Source: Eupeodes corollae (taxonomy: Eukaryota; Arthropoda; Insecta; Diptera; Syrphidae). From it: 64,000 bases of DNA. Where the stretch lies: NCBI RefSeq assembly GCF_945859685.1, contig NC_079149.1, forward strand, positions 131,032,065 to 131,096,064, in the 5' to 3' direction. Below the pieces are notes generated by a model. It was given only the letters and a program-made list of their open reading frames with translations. It was not told the origin of the DNA and did not search any database. Position numbers and translations under genes: made by a program. Of this stretch, positions 33,461 to 43,884 are shown piece by piece (position 1 is the first letter of the stretch; the number at the start of each line of letters is the position of its first letter).

Positions 33461-36400
33461 TTATTTGGATTCACTACAATGTTGCTCGACGTCCAAAACT
33501 GCCAACCGGGAAACCGGGCGACGAAATTTGGTTTTGTTTGCCGTGGTGACTTCAACTGTTCTAATTACGCCATCTTTGCCTGGATAAGTTTCTGTTACCT
33601 TGCCTCTTAACCATTGTGACCTTGGAGAATCAATTTCACATACAAAAACGAGATCGTTTATTTTTATTGGTTCCGATCGTTGACACCACTTAGCGCGTCT
33701 AGTAAGATCCGGTAAATATTGCCGAACCCATTGCTTCCAAAACATATTTTTAAGTTGTTGTACGATGCGCCATTGTTTTCTCATGTTAATGTGCTTCCAG
33801 TTATAAGGTCCAGGTGTTTGAGTGGAATTCGGCTTTCCCATTAAAAAATGATTTGGTGTTATTGGTTCCGGTTCATCTATAGATACAGGAATATCAGTTA
33901 AAGGCCTGCTGTTTACGATGTTTTCTGCTTCACACAAGACGCTTTGTAAGGTTTCTAACTTCGGTGTTTGTTCTGTTAATACAACCCTTAATACTCTTTT
34001 GACACTTCCAATTAGTCTTTCCCAACAGCCACCTGCATTCGGATATTTTGGACTATTGAATATCCATTCGATGCCTAGTGGAGTCAAGGAAGATTTCATA
34101 GCTTCATGGTCAAGAAAATCGGGAACATTTCTAAGCTCTTTGTCGATTCCTAGAAAATTTGATCCACAATCACTCCTTATTCGAACGGGAACTCCTCGTC
34201 TATTCATAAAATTCCTTAAGCTCATGAGAAATGCGTCCGTAGATTGATCATGACATATTTCTAGATGTATCGCTCGAGTAGTCATACAGGTAAATACCGA
34301 AACCCATCTTTTTTCTTGGTTTCTACGGTTCTTAATATGAACGGGGCCGAATAAATCAACCCCTGTGTAACTAAATGGGCTTACATACGGTGTTGTTCGA
34401 TCCCTAGGCAAAGGAGCCATAAGGGGCTGGCGTGGCGTGGCATTTATGATTTTACATGTTCGGCAGTTTGATTTTGTTTTTCGTACAAGTACTTTTAAAG
34501 ATGGTATCCAAAACTTACGACGTATTTCACATGTTATCAAGTCTTGGTTTTGATGATGAAACTTTCGATGATAGTATGCAACAAGAAGCTCTGTGAAATA
34601 ATGTGTTTTTGGTAGAATAATTGGACGTTGGGCAGCAGCTGGCAAAAATGAAGCGGTAGAAATTCTTCCGTCAGCTCTTATGAGATCATTCCGACTATCG
34701 TATATAGGATTCAGTGAGAGTAGTGAACTTGTTTTCGATATACATGTCTGTGACTTTAAACACTTGTATTCGTCTCGATAGGCGTCCTTTTGTACCTCTG
34801 CTGACAAGTATATTTCCGCTGCTGATTCTTCCTGAGGTGTTAGTTCGCCACTTTTATGATGCATTGAAGAAATTCGCTTACAGTTTGAAATAAATCGAAA
34901 AACCCAAGCTACGGTTCTCTTAAGCCTAGAAAAGTTTGAAAATCTGTGAATGTCAATTAGTTTGCTGATTACGGTGGCATGGAATAATGGTGCTCTGATT
35001 TCCAACGCTTCTTCTATTTCGACATCACTCACATCGACTTTTTCCCGAGGCCAATTATTTGTATCTAAATATAAGAAGTTTGGGCCAAGAAACCACCTTG
35101 AACTGGATTCCAAATTTACTGGAAACCGCGCACGCGTCGCTTCATCAGCGATATTTTCAGTTGTGGGTAGCCAGTTCCATTGTGTCTGTTCACTTTCTTC
35201 TAATATTTCTGAGATCCTATGTTCTACAAATTGCTTAAAACGGCAACTGCTGGAATTGATCCATCTAATAACTGTTTTTGAATCACTCCAGTAATATACT
35301 TGGTCCGCATTCCTGCTATGGCCAGCTAAGATAGAAGATTTTAAGCGGACACCCAATATAGCTGCTTGTAGTTCCAAGCGAGGAATTGACATCGGTCTTA
35401 TTGGAGAACATCGAGATTTTGCGGCCACAAACGCAACATTTATTTCCCCATCGCTGGAAATAATTCTCCAATAAGCAACGGTGGCATACGCATTTTCACT
35501 CGCATCAGTAAAGATATGCAATTCGACACGTCCTTTCTTAAAAAAGGCCGAGTAACATCTTGGTATTGTGATGTTTTGTACGTCATTAAGTTCTGTCACC
35601 CACAGCTTCCATTTGTTTAATATTCGATCTGGTAACACTGTATCCCAGGGAATTCCGCTCTTCCATACTTCTTGCAATAGTATTTTTGCACTTATAACAA
35701 AATGTGCTAAAAATCCGAAGGGATCAAATATACTCATGATAACGCTTAACATTTCACGTTTTGTTGGAGTTCGAACGCCAGTTAAAATATCTAGAGAAAC
35801 TTTATGGAATTGAAACGAAAACACGAATGCGTCTTTTGTGGTATTCCAGTGCATTCCCAAAATTCTTTCTCTTTTATCACAAACGTCAACGTTCACGTCA
35901 ACTATCCGATTCACTTCATCAAGCACTCCCAACTCTTTTAGAACTCTTTCCGAATTTGAAACAAAGTTTGCCAACTCAAAATTACCTTTTTGATGAATCC
36001 ATACTACTTGTTTCACGACATCAATGGCATCTTCTTCTGTTTCAAAGGAGTCAACGTAATCATCAACGTAATGTCTTTCTGTGATGGCAGTAACGGCTCT
36101 TGGGTTTTCATCTTTGAATTGCATTGCGTTCGTATTTTTCACATGTTGCGCCAAACTGGGAGAGCAAGTGGCTCCAAATATCATTGCTCGCATCTGGTAA
36201 ACTTCCAATTGGTTTTCAGGACTTCCGTCTCTCCATAAAAATCGTTGGCACATCTGGTCTTCTGGTCGAATGTCTATTCTATGAAACATCTCTTTGATAT
36301 CGGAACATATTCCGATGCGTGCTTCTCGGAACTTAAAGAGTACATCCAACAGCGTTTGGTTCATATCTGGTCCTGACAACAACATGTCATTAAAGGAGAC

Positions 36401-39112
36401 GCCTTTAGATTTGGCTGCTGCGTCAAAGACTAATCTGAATTTTCCCGGTTTGTTTGGATTCCTTACTCCAAAATGTGGAAGGTACCAGATTTTGGAAGAT
36501 TCGACATTATTTGGATCCAATTTAACTTTGTATGCGTATCCCTTCTCCAAATACTCATCTATTTTTCCTCTATATGCTGCTTGAAGTTCAGGATCTTTTA
36601 AAATCTTCTTTTCGACGAATTCTAGTCTCTTAAGGGCCATTGTGAAGCTTTCAGGAAATTCAAAGTTATCTGATTTCCAAAGAAGTCCCACTTCATATCG
36701 GAAACCGTTTTGTTTAGTAGTTTGCTTCATAATGTTTATCGCCCTTTGATCATTATTTGATAATAATTTATTCGTCGGTTTATAAATACCCATGTTCTCG
36801 ATAGTAAAATAATTTCTTACCATTTCATGAATATTATCCAAAACGCTTTCATGAGAATACGATTCTGCATCACGAACAGTCAAAATTCTTTTAAGTTTAG
36901 TCAAGTGGTCATTTTGTACATGTGTTGGGCCATAAACTACCCACCCCAACCTTGTTTCAGCAATAAATGGTCCCTTCAATCCCAGTTCAAACCGGTTTGA
37001 TTCTACTCCTAAATAAGCATTGGACATACCCACCAAAATAGTAGGTTTTACATTAAAATAGTCATAAATTGGCAACCCTTTTAACTCAGCACTTTGACAG
37101 CTGTTGTTGGAAATTAATTTATTAAAATTCAAGGATTGTGTCGGCAGGTCAAGATTTTTTATTGTGCAGAAATTATTCACCTTATATTTTTTGCCGACAC
37201 CCTGGATTTCAAATTCCACAAATGTTGTTGGTAAGTCTATGGTCTGATTTCCAAACCACTGAAGTTTAATGTTACCAGATTTTCCTTGTAGCCCCAGTTG
37301 TTTTGCGACATTTTCATCAATTAAGGAAGGCATTGCACCGTCATCCAGATATGCGTACGTATGCACCGAAGATCCAGCGGCACCAGACAATGTTACTGGA
37401 ATTATTTTGAAAAACAATTCTGTGTTTTCTACATCCGAAGGACGATGCAAGGTGCATAAAGGCTGTGAGACGATATCCATATTTGATTCTGGTGGAGAAA
37501 AATTAAAGTTATTGTGAAGTAATTTATGGTGTTTGCGCTGGCATCCACCAATGTTACAGATAAATTTGGTTCTGCATGTAAATGTGTTGTGTCCTCGCCT
37601 CAAACAAGAAAAACAAAGTTTTAATGCCTTCACTTCCTTCCATCGTTCGTCCACCGACATTTCAGCAAATCTGTCACACACTGCCAACAAATGATCTTGG
37701 CTACACAATATGCACGAAGCTCGTTGAGAGTTGTTCGTGTTAATGTGCATAACAAAGTTCTTTTTTGTTTCAATCAAGCTTTGAGGGCTAGATGAGGTAC
37801 AGTACGTTGTTGCCTTAATGACGTTTGCTTCCTCGTCCAGGAACTTGGAAAAATGGTGCAGTGTAGCGTGTGGTTTGATGTGAATTTTAGTTCGTGTCCA
37901 CTCCAAACGCATCCTGAAGGGCAATTTCGAGCATAACTCTTCAAGCAAAGACGGATTGCTTATGTGCTGGGTGGCGTTGGACGTTTCCAGAAAAATGGCC
38001 AGCCCTTTTACCTTGACAGCGAGTGGTACAATATCAATTACTTTTCCCTCAGTTATGGGTGAAATCATTTTAAGCTTTGCTAGTTGACTTCGGATGAGAA
38101 TTTCGTCCCGCCCAAAACTATTTTTAAGTTCCGAAATGACGTCAGCGACATTATTAGGATAAATTAATAATGCCTCGACTACCTGCTTCGCTTCTCCATA
38201 TAGGCATTTCTGCAGTCGCATCTGGTTCTCAAGATTGGTATAGCCATATGTCCTGGTGGTTTCGCGGTATAAATTGATAAAGGCTGGCCACTCTTCTGGA
38301 AGCCCCCCAAATTTAGGCAATTCATGCAAATGACGTCTTAATTCGGTTTGATGGTGTTGTGTTTCAGGCTCTGGATGGTGCAATTGCAGCTGGTGTGCTT
38401 GTGGCTTATATGAGAATGGTGTCTGGAAATCTGATGACTCTGACAGAGAAAATTGTGGCATAGAAAACTGAGAATGATATGGCAGCTGTGATTGGTGGGG
38501 CTGGGATGATGACTGTATCTGAGTTGGCAGCGGCTGGTTCAACGAAATTGGTGGTGACTCGTGGACTATGGGCAATGACGGCTGTATCGACGACTGTGCA
38601 TGATATGACGTAAGTGATTGGTACGGCTGTACCTTAGATGATGACTGGATCTGGGTTGGCGGCGGGTTCGGGTTGTTCAACGTTAATGGCAGTGACTGGT
38701 GAACGTTGGGCAAAGACGGCTGTAACGAAGACTGTGGATGTGGCGGCTGTTGATAGGACTGTATATCTTTGGAGGGCGACATCGATGAGAAGGGCAACAT
38801 TGCAGTTTTGGTGTTTTTAACCTGAACCTGGGCAAGGGGAAAGGGGGGAGGAATGTCAATTACCTGATCATTTGTTGGCTTTATGGCGTTGAACATAGCC
38901 AAAAACTTTTGTTCCATTTCCTGCAGCGATTTCTGGAATACCTCTTGCATATTCCCAATTCGTGTGTTCACATCAAATTCATCAGATGGTTTGATGGTCT
39001 CGTTGATGTGTTCATCCTCATGATCGTCATCTGGCTCGCTTTGGATCTTTTCTTCCTCGTCGGACATATTTGGGTTGAGGCGGGCACACTTTCTTGTTTT
39101 CTTCTTCGACAT
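33461..39112 (-). CDS. BEL/Pao gag-pol polyprotein
   Basis: I start it at the ATG at 39112 (MSKKKTRK), giving about 1883 codons; the open frame runs further upstream but without ATG. Order: Gln/Pro/Ser-rich gag N-terminus; a DUF1759-like gag core (about 34 to 42 percent of the way along would be too far; it is near residues 270-420); Cys/His zinc knuckles (near 470-540); an aspartic protease with LDDGAMPSLID (about 590-610); reverse transcriptase with the active site YVDD at about 36057-36068; RNase H (FTDASENAYATVAYW); and an integrase with an HHCC zinc domain, a DDE core (GVDLFGP; IRSDCGSNF; GCWERLIG) and a C-terminal DUF5641-type domain. No stop or frameshift interrupts it. Confidence 0.93.
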   Translation of the reverse strand: MSKKKTRKCARLNPNMSDEEEKIQSEPDDDHEDEHINETIKPSDEFDVNTRIGNMQEVFQKSLQEMEQKFLAMFNAIKPTNDQVIDIPPPFPLAQVQVKNTKTAMLPFSSMSPSKDIQSYQQPPHPQSSLQPSLPNVHQSLPLTLNNPNPPPTQIQSSSKVQPYQSLTSYHAQSSIQPSLPIVHESPPISLNQPLPTQIQSSSQPHQSQLPYHSQFSMPQFSLSESSDFQTPFSYKPQAHQLQLHHPEPETQHHQTELRRHLHELPKFGGLPEEWPAFINLYRETTRTYGYTNLENQMRLQKCLYGEAKQVVEALLIYPNNVADVISELKNSFGRDEILIRSQLAKLKMISPITEGKVIDIVPLAVKVKGLAIFLETSNATQHISNPSLLEELCSKLPFRMRLEWTRTKIHIKPHATLHHFSKFLDEEANVIKATTYCTSSSPQSLIETKKNFVMHINTNNSQRASCILCSQDHLLAVCDRFAEMSVDERWKEVKALKLCFSCLRRGHNTFTCRTKFICNIGGCQRKHHKLLHNNFNFSPPESNMDIVSQPLCTLHRPSDVENTELFFKIIPVTLSGAAGSSVHTYAYLDDGAMPSLIDENVAKQLGLQGKSGNIKLQWFGNQTIDLPTTFVEFEIQGVGKKYKVNNFCTIKNLDLPTQSLNFNKLISNNSCQSAELKGLPIYDYFNVKPTILVGMSNAYLGVESNRFELGLKGPFIAETRLGWVVYGPTHVQNDHLTKLKRILTVRDAESYSHESVLDNIHEMVRNYFTIENMGIYKPTNKLLSNNDQRAINIMKQTTKQNGFRYEVGLLWKSDNFEFPESFTMALKRLEFVEKKILKDPELQAAYRGKIDEYLEKGYAYKVKLDPNNVESSKIWYLPHFGVRNPNKPGKFRLVFDAAAKSKGVSFNDMLLSGPDMNQTLLDVLFKFREARIGICSDIKEMFHRIDIRPEDQMCQRFLWRDGSPENQLEVYQMRAMIFGATCSPSLAQHVKNTNAMQFKDENPRAVTAITERHYVDDYVDSFETEEDAIDVVKQVVWIHQKGNFELANFVSNSERVLKELGVLDEVNRIVDVNVDVCDKRERILGMHWNTTKDAFVFSFQFHKVSLDILTGVRTPTKREMLSVIMSIFDPFGFLAHFVISAKILLQEVWKSGIPWDTVLPDRILNKWKLWVTELNDVQNITIPRCYSAFFKKGRVELHIFTDASENAYATVAYWRIISSDGEINVAFVAAKSRCSPIRPMSIPRLELQAAILGVRLKSSILAGHSRNADQVYYWSDSKTVIRWINSSSCRFKQFVEHRISEILEESEQTQWNWLPTTENIADEATRARFPVNLESSSRWFLGPNFLYLDTNNWPREKVDVSDVEIEEALEIRAPLFHATVISKLIDIHRFSNFSRLKRTVAWVFRFISNCKRISSMHHKSGELTPQEESAAEIYLSAEVQKDAYRDEYKCLKSQTCISKTSSLLSLNPIYDSRNDLIRADGRISTASFLPAAAQRPIILPKTHYFTELLVAYYHRKFHHQNQDLITCEIRRKFWIPSLKVLVRKTKSNCRTCKIINATPRQPLMAPLPRDRTTPYVSPFSYTGVDLFGPVHIKNRRNQEKRWVSVFTCMTTRAIHLEICHDQSTDAFLMSLRNFMNRRGVPVRIRSDCGSNFLGIDKELRNVPDFLDHEAMKSSLTPLGIEWIFNSPKYPNAGGCWERLIGSVKRVLRVVLTEQTPKLETLQSVLCEAENIVNSRPLTDIPVSIDEPEPITPNHFLMGKPNSTQTPGPYNWKHINMRKQWRIVQQLKNMFWKQWVRQYLPDLTRRAKWCQRSEPIKINDLVFVCEIDSPRSQWLRGKVTETYPGKDGVIRTVEVTTANKTKFRRPVSRLAVLDVEQHCSESK

Positions 39113-39152
39113 GTGCAATGTGACGCCTTCGATTTTCAATCGAAAATAAAGA
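39113..39152 (-). promoter_or_regulatory. BEL/Pao 40-nt leader with hairpin and no clear tRNA primer site
   Basis: Between the 5' LTR and the ATG are only 40 bases. They lack a TGG near the LTR edge, the usual start of a tRNA primer-binding site. Instead the bases at 39128-39144 form a perfect 7-bp hairpin (TTCGATT, loop GAA, AATCGAA). Confidence 0.5.
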
Positions 39153-39480
39153 TGTTCAAGTAGAGAATACGAAAATTAAACTTTTGGCGAAATGTTTATT
39201 TTCTAAAAATGAATACAATGGTATTATAATATTAAAAAATATAATGATTGTTAATATTTTTACCGATTGGTAATTTTTCTTTTTCTTGAACTTGAAACTT
39301 GAACGTTTAAATTTTAAAATGACAATGGATTAAATAAAATGACAATGTTGCCAACAATTAAACATAAGAAAATGGCACGATAGCCAACATACATAAATAA
39401 TAAAAGATGTGTTCGTTTGTTTGTTGCTCCTTTGTTCGTCGATGGATGTGTTCGTTTGGCCGCATTTTTGGTCGTCGACA
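39153..39480 (-). repeat. BEL/Pao 5' LTR
   Basis: 328 bp, the upstream LTR in the element's sense; its copy is 33108-33435. Confidence 0.93.
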
Positions 39481-39884
39481 GCATCTGTCAATTGAAATAT
39501 TGTAACACTCCTGTTGAACCATCCATCCACAGTTTGGCTTTATTTGTTGTTAAATGTTTTCCAACCGCATATTTTTAATCTCCCGCAAAATTGTCTATGG
39601 GATTTAGGTCAGGCGATTGGGATGTCTACTCCGATACGCTGATTTTTTGGTCTTTAAAATACTATTGAGCAGATTTGGATGTGTACTTAGGGTCGTTGTC
39701 CTGCTGTAGATAAATTTGAGAGGCATGTTCTCGTAACCATAAGGCAGCATTGTATCCTTTTGATCCATTTTACCCTTTCTAGAGTATTTGGGATTTAGTT
39801 CTTTCAAAGGAAGCATTCGAACGGTTTATCTACCATCACTTCCGAACAAATGTATCTTTTTTTCGTCCATCCACAAAGGTTAGG
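39481..39884 (-). pseudogene. Tc1-like transposase remnant split by the BEL insertion
   Basis: Read leftward, the frames contain IYLQQDNDPKYTSKSAQ and SPDLNPIDNF, the D and NP-E/D blocks of the Tc1/mariner DD34E catalytic domain. These are followed by sequence that joins 33107 once the BEL element and one target copy are removed. Several stops and frame changes make it dead. The upstream end is lost at the LINE tail near 39887. Confidence 0.85.
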
Positions 39885-39886
39885 TT

Positions 39887-41655
39887 AGGTTGGAGTGGCT
39901 GTCCAGATGTCATTGACGCACGTAGTCCTCAAGGGTCCATTGTGATACCACTAATGAGGTTACTCATGGGAGAGTAATGAACTTAAACAAACCATTTCGT
40001 ACTTTTAATAAAGTTAGAGAGACGTTTTGTGTCAATCGTTGCCAGTTCACTGGTGTTATCGAAGAAGGGATTACCGAGAAAGTTATTCCTTCTAATGGAG
40101 AGTGCTGGACATGTACATAGAAGGTGTTGGACTGTTTCCTCTTCCTCCTCGTCCATGCAGCTTCTACAGAAGTCATTGTGCAGTGTCCCGTTATTTTTCT
40201 AGAGCATATTGCTTGAGAAGATATTTGCATGTAGCAAGTGGTGTTCCTATGTTATGTGTTTTTCTAACATGAGGCAGAAGTGTTCCGTTTTTGGCGAGCT
40301 CATTGGCCTTGAAATTTCCCGGAATGTCTCTGTGGCCCGGCACCCAAATGAGGTGAATGTTAAACTGTTCCGTCATCTCATTCAGAGATGATCGACAATC
40401 GTGGACTGTTTGAGAGTTTGTGGAGACACACGCGAGAGATTTAAGAGCGGCTTGGCTGTCTGAGTATGTTGAGCTGTGGAAATGAGATTTGGTTTTAAGT
40501 TATGTCTGATGTAAATTTCAATCAATCTTTCCAAGTTTTAAGAAGGAAGGATAATAGGCTGATTGGTCGTAGATCTTAAGGGTTAACGTGTGAGGGTTTC
40601 CCTGCTTTAGGAATGAAGACTACTTTTGCCATTCTCCAGGCTTTGGGAATATATCTCAACCTTTACACAGCTTGTCAGAATGATTTCCAATTGTGGAATG
40701 ATCATGTCTGAGCATTTTTGTAGTTCGGCCGGAATGATTCCGTCTGGTCCTGGAGATTTATATGGATCAAAGCTGTCTATGGCCCATTGCAGTTTTTCCT
40801 GCGTTATTAGATCAACTAAATCGCTTGTAGAACCTAGAGACTCTGATGTTAAGAGTATGTAAGAGCTACCTGGAAAGTGGGTGTATAACAGATTAAGAGA
40901 TTCTTCATTTGTGATAGTCCACGTGCCTGCTCCTGTCTTTAAAGCACTGGTTATTGTTGGACTTTTTGAGAGAATTTTCCTGAGTCTTGAGGCTTCGGAA
41001 GTATTTTCTATTTTACTACAAAAGTTTCTCCAAGAAGACCTTTTACTCTTCCTAATTCTTTTTTATATTGTCTTAGAGCTTGTTTGTATAGGTCCCAGTC
41101 GGAAGGATCTGTTGAAGAGTTCGCGACAGCTCTTTCTGAATGGTTCTAGTTCTTTACGCCACCAATGAGGATTCTTTTTACCCTTTAAAATGGTTACAGG
41201 GCATGAAGATTTCATTGATTCATTCAGGGCTTCGGTGAGATGATTTACAGAAAGATCTAGTTCATCTTTACTCAAGGAGCTTTTAAGAAGGTTGTGATCA
41301 AGCAGTTGTGCTAGTACCTCCCTATATCGCTCCCAGTTTGTATTCCGGTGATTTCGAAAACCCGTAGATGTATTTGCCACATCTTTGAGCTCAAACTGAA
41401 TGTATTTGTGGTCAGAGAAGGAATTCTCTTTTAAGACATGCCAGTTTGAAATCATATTGTGGATCGAGTCAGAGGTAAGTGAAATATCAAGTACCTCTTT
41501 CCTATTCTTGGTTACAAAAGTGGGTTTATTACCAATATTAGTTATGAGTAGGTTAGTGCTTAGTAAGTAATCAAATTAAGGACTCACCTCTCTCATTTAT
41601 ATCAGAGCTACCCTATACCGTGTGATGGGCGTTAGTGTCCGAGCCACCTTTTTCA
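39887..41655 (-). mobile_element. LOA/R1-like LINE, third copy (different subfamily), decayed
   Basis: The 3' end carries the AACCTAACCTAACC tail (plus strand ggttaggttaggtt at 39887-39900). Going upstream on the minus strand are the Cys-rich tail, an RNase H end with LIWVPGHRDIPGNFKANELA (40290-40360), a shortened RT with GPDGIIPAEL, and the endonuclease C-terminal region (DTNAHHTV.GSSDINERGES near 41600; SFSDHKYIQFEL near 41400). Much of the RT core is deleted. It shares its plan and tail with the LINEs at 14935 and 60232, but its protein differs enough to be another subfamily. Confidence 0.82.
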
Positions 41656-42250
41656 GGTTTGGGCTGACTTTGAATTTAAAGTTAAAAAAAATTGTTCAGA
41701 ACAACAAAAAACAAGTGAAAGGAAATGGAGGAGGAGAAATCAATTGCACATCCCATCTGCGCTTGTGGATGCTGTTGCAAATCTACTTAAATATAAACAG
41801 ATGGTTTAGACCGAGTGGAAATGCAATTGGTGTATCGCAGCACCCAACCACTTCAAAGTCTTCATGATCCGGGCATGCATAAGTCACAGCAAATTCAGGC
41901 TACAAATGAAATGATTTAGAATTGGATTTCAGTTTAACAGATCTCTGATACATTTTCATCGTTTAAAAATCTGCTACAAAATAGTCGCGTCGAAAAAGTT
42001 ATAGAATCCCACTTAAAAAACGAGACGACATCGGTAATAGGCATGAATAAGCTCTCGTTTTTTATTGTTTCGCATGTGCTAACGAAAACTTTGACGTGAT
42101 TCCTTTGGTCATTTTTGAATTCAATTTAAAGCAAAACAAACATTTTGCTTTTTGAAGGGACCATAAGAACTGGAGCTGTGAAATGTGACAAGCACTCATT
42201 CTGACTCATCTAGTGATAGAAAAATGTTACGCTTCTTACAAATTATGAAT
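41656..42250. other. Intergenic sequence
   Basis: No gene or repeat family is recognised; it is less AT-rich than its right neighbour. Confidence 0.4.
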
Positions 42251-43884
42251 AAAAACAATATAATAAAACGCTAAACACTTTTTTAAAATATTACTTTTTG
42301 TTTATTCATTGTTGTTTGTTTTTGTAAATTACAAATAAAAATTTTCCATTTTCTCTATCAATTTGCACTTGTGCCTACACGTTAATTATTTTATTTTGTT
42401 TTTATTTTTATTGATTTTAATAATAAAATTTTTCTTCAATTAGTAAAATTTAATTTAAGTTAGTCAAATTGTTTTTTATGTTTTTTGTTTTTTTTTAATT
42501 CATTAGATTTTTGGTATTACATATTTTTTGTTTTTCTTTTTCTTTATTTTGTTCTTGTCAAAGTACAAAAATGTTATTTTAATATTGTATCCATGGTGTT
42601 GGTGTTTTAATTTTAAATTTGATTAGTTTGAATATTTGTTGTTTATTTTAATTTTTATTTTAAACTTTGATTTTTTTTCGTGTATAATAATTTTTTGTTT
42701 TTTTTTTTTTTTAATTAATTGTTCATTCGGTAAATTGTAGAATAAAAAAAAAATATTATCAAAAAGAAAAACGAATTAAAATTCAAATAAAAAACAAAGA
42801 AGATATTTCATGTAAAAAAAAAGAGTTTTTTAAAAGCATTTTTTGTTTTCATGGAATGAGCAACAAATTTGTTTATTTTTCGGAAAATATATATTTTTGT
42901 TAAATGTATATTTTTGTGTTTTTGTTTTTAATTAAATTTATTTAGGAAGCAATTTATATATATTGTAAATAAAACTATTCTTTTTCGCTATGAAAAGAAC
43001 AAATCACAAAGTAAAAAATTCTTAATGAGAAAATTCTTGTTTTTGTTTTTCTTTCTCTCTGTTTTCTTTTGTTTTTGCTTTCTTACTTTCTCTCGTTCTC
43101 TTAATGTATATAAAAATATTATTATTTTTTTCGTGTTACATAATTGCAATTGGTTATTTCTTTTGTTGTTGTTTTTCTTGTTTGTTTTAAAATACACAAA
43201 AGCATAATTTAAAGAAAAATAAAACATTATACAATTTGTTTTATATATATTTATAAATATAATAATCGAAGCTTTGGATATAAACTTAAATTTATGTAAA
43301 CTTGATTAGAAGCAAGAATAAAACATAATCCTTGTATAATGTGAAATTTATGTACAAATATTTTGTTAATTAATTAAATAAATTAAAACAATGGAGAAGA
43401 AAAAAAAAACAAAGTTAAATTAAGAAAGAAACAAATTAAATTCGTCGTTCTGTAGAATTCTCTTAATATTCGTATATTCCAATGTCCACCCTTCCTCTTC
43501 CTCCACTTCTTTCACTTTCACTTCCACTTTAGTTTCCAAGAGTTCTTGGAGTTTCTTTTTGCTATTTCTTGAATTTCTACAAGCCTACAGCTAACTAGGA
43601 TAATCTCTATTTTTTTAATTCGACAACCACTTCTTTTTATGTTTTTTGATGGTGTTGTGTTTTTTTATATTTTAATTTACTTTACTTTTAAATTAATTTA
43701 TTTGCCTACGCTACGTGCTGGAGAGAGAGAGAGATAAAAAAGAGAAGAGAACCCTGAAAGAGGTTCGGCGGCTTACGCATAAAATATTAGAAAACACAAT
43801 AAAAATGCTTTTCCTGACGACATTAATTTATGTTGTAGAAAGCTTGACTTTGACTTCTTGAGACTTCTAGTAGATGATGTAAAA
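42250..43884 (-). other. Probable long 3' UTR of Cyclin Y
   Basis: About 1.6 kb of extreme AT-rich sequence directly follows the Cyclin Y stop on the minus strand. It has long T and A runs, several AATAAA words on the minus strand, no coding potential and no transposon match. A regulatory 3' UTR is the simplest reading (inference). The true end is not fixed. Confidence 0.45.

Larger units (their letters stand above)
33108..39480 (-). mobile_element. Complete BEL/Pao LTR retrotransposon
   Basis: Two 328-bp direct repeats (33108-33435 and 39153-39480) begin TGTTCAAG and end GTCGACA on the plus strand. I see no difference between them. The host sequence gcatc flanks both sides (33103-33107 and 39481-39485), the 5-bp duplication typical of BEL/Pao. 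One long gag-pol frame fills the interior on the minus strand, and a polypurine tract abuts the downstream LTR. Identical LTRs, an exact target duplication and an unbroken ORF indicate a very young insertion, possibly still mobile. No envelope-type gene follows pol. Confidence 0.95.

Noticed and set aside
39113..39139. Upstream start of the BEL polyprotein at 39139
   Set aside because: The codon there is TTG, not ATG; the first ATG in frame is at 39112.
35990..39163. Several plus-strand ORFs of 60-110 codons across the BEL element
   Set aside because: They are antisense to an intact gag-pol gene and have no recognisable features.
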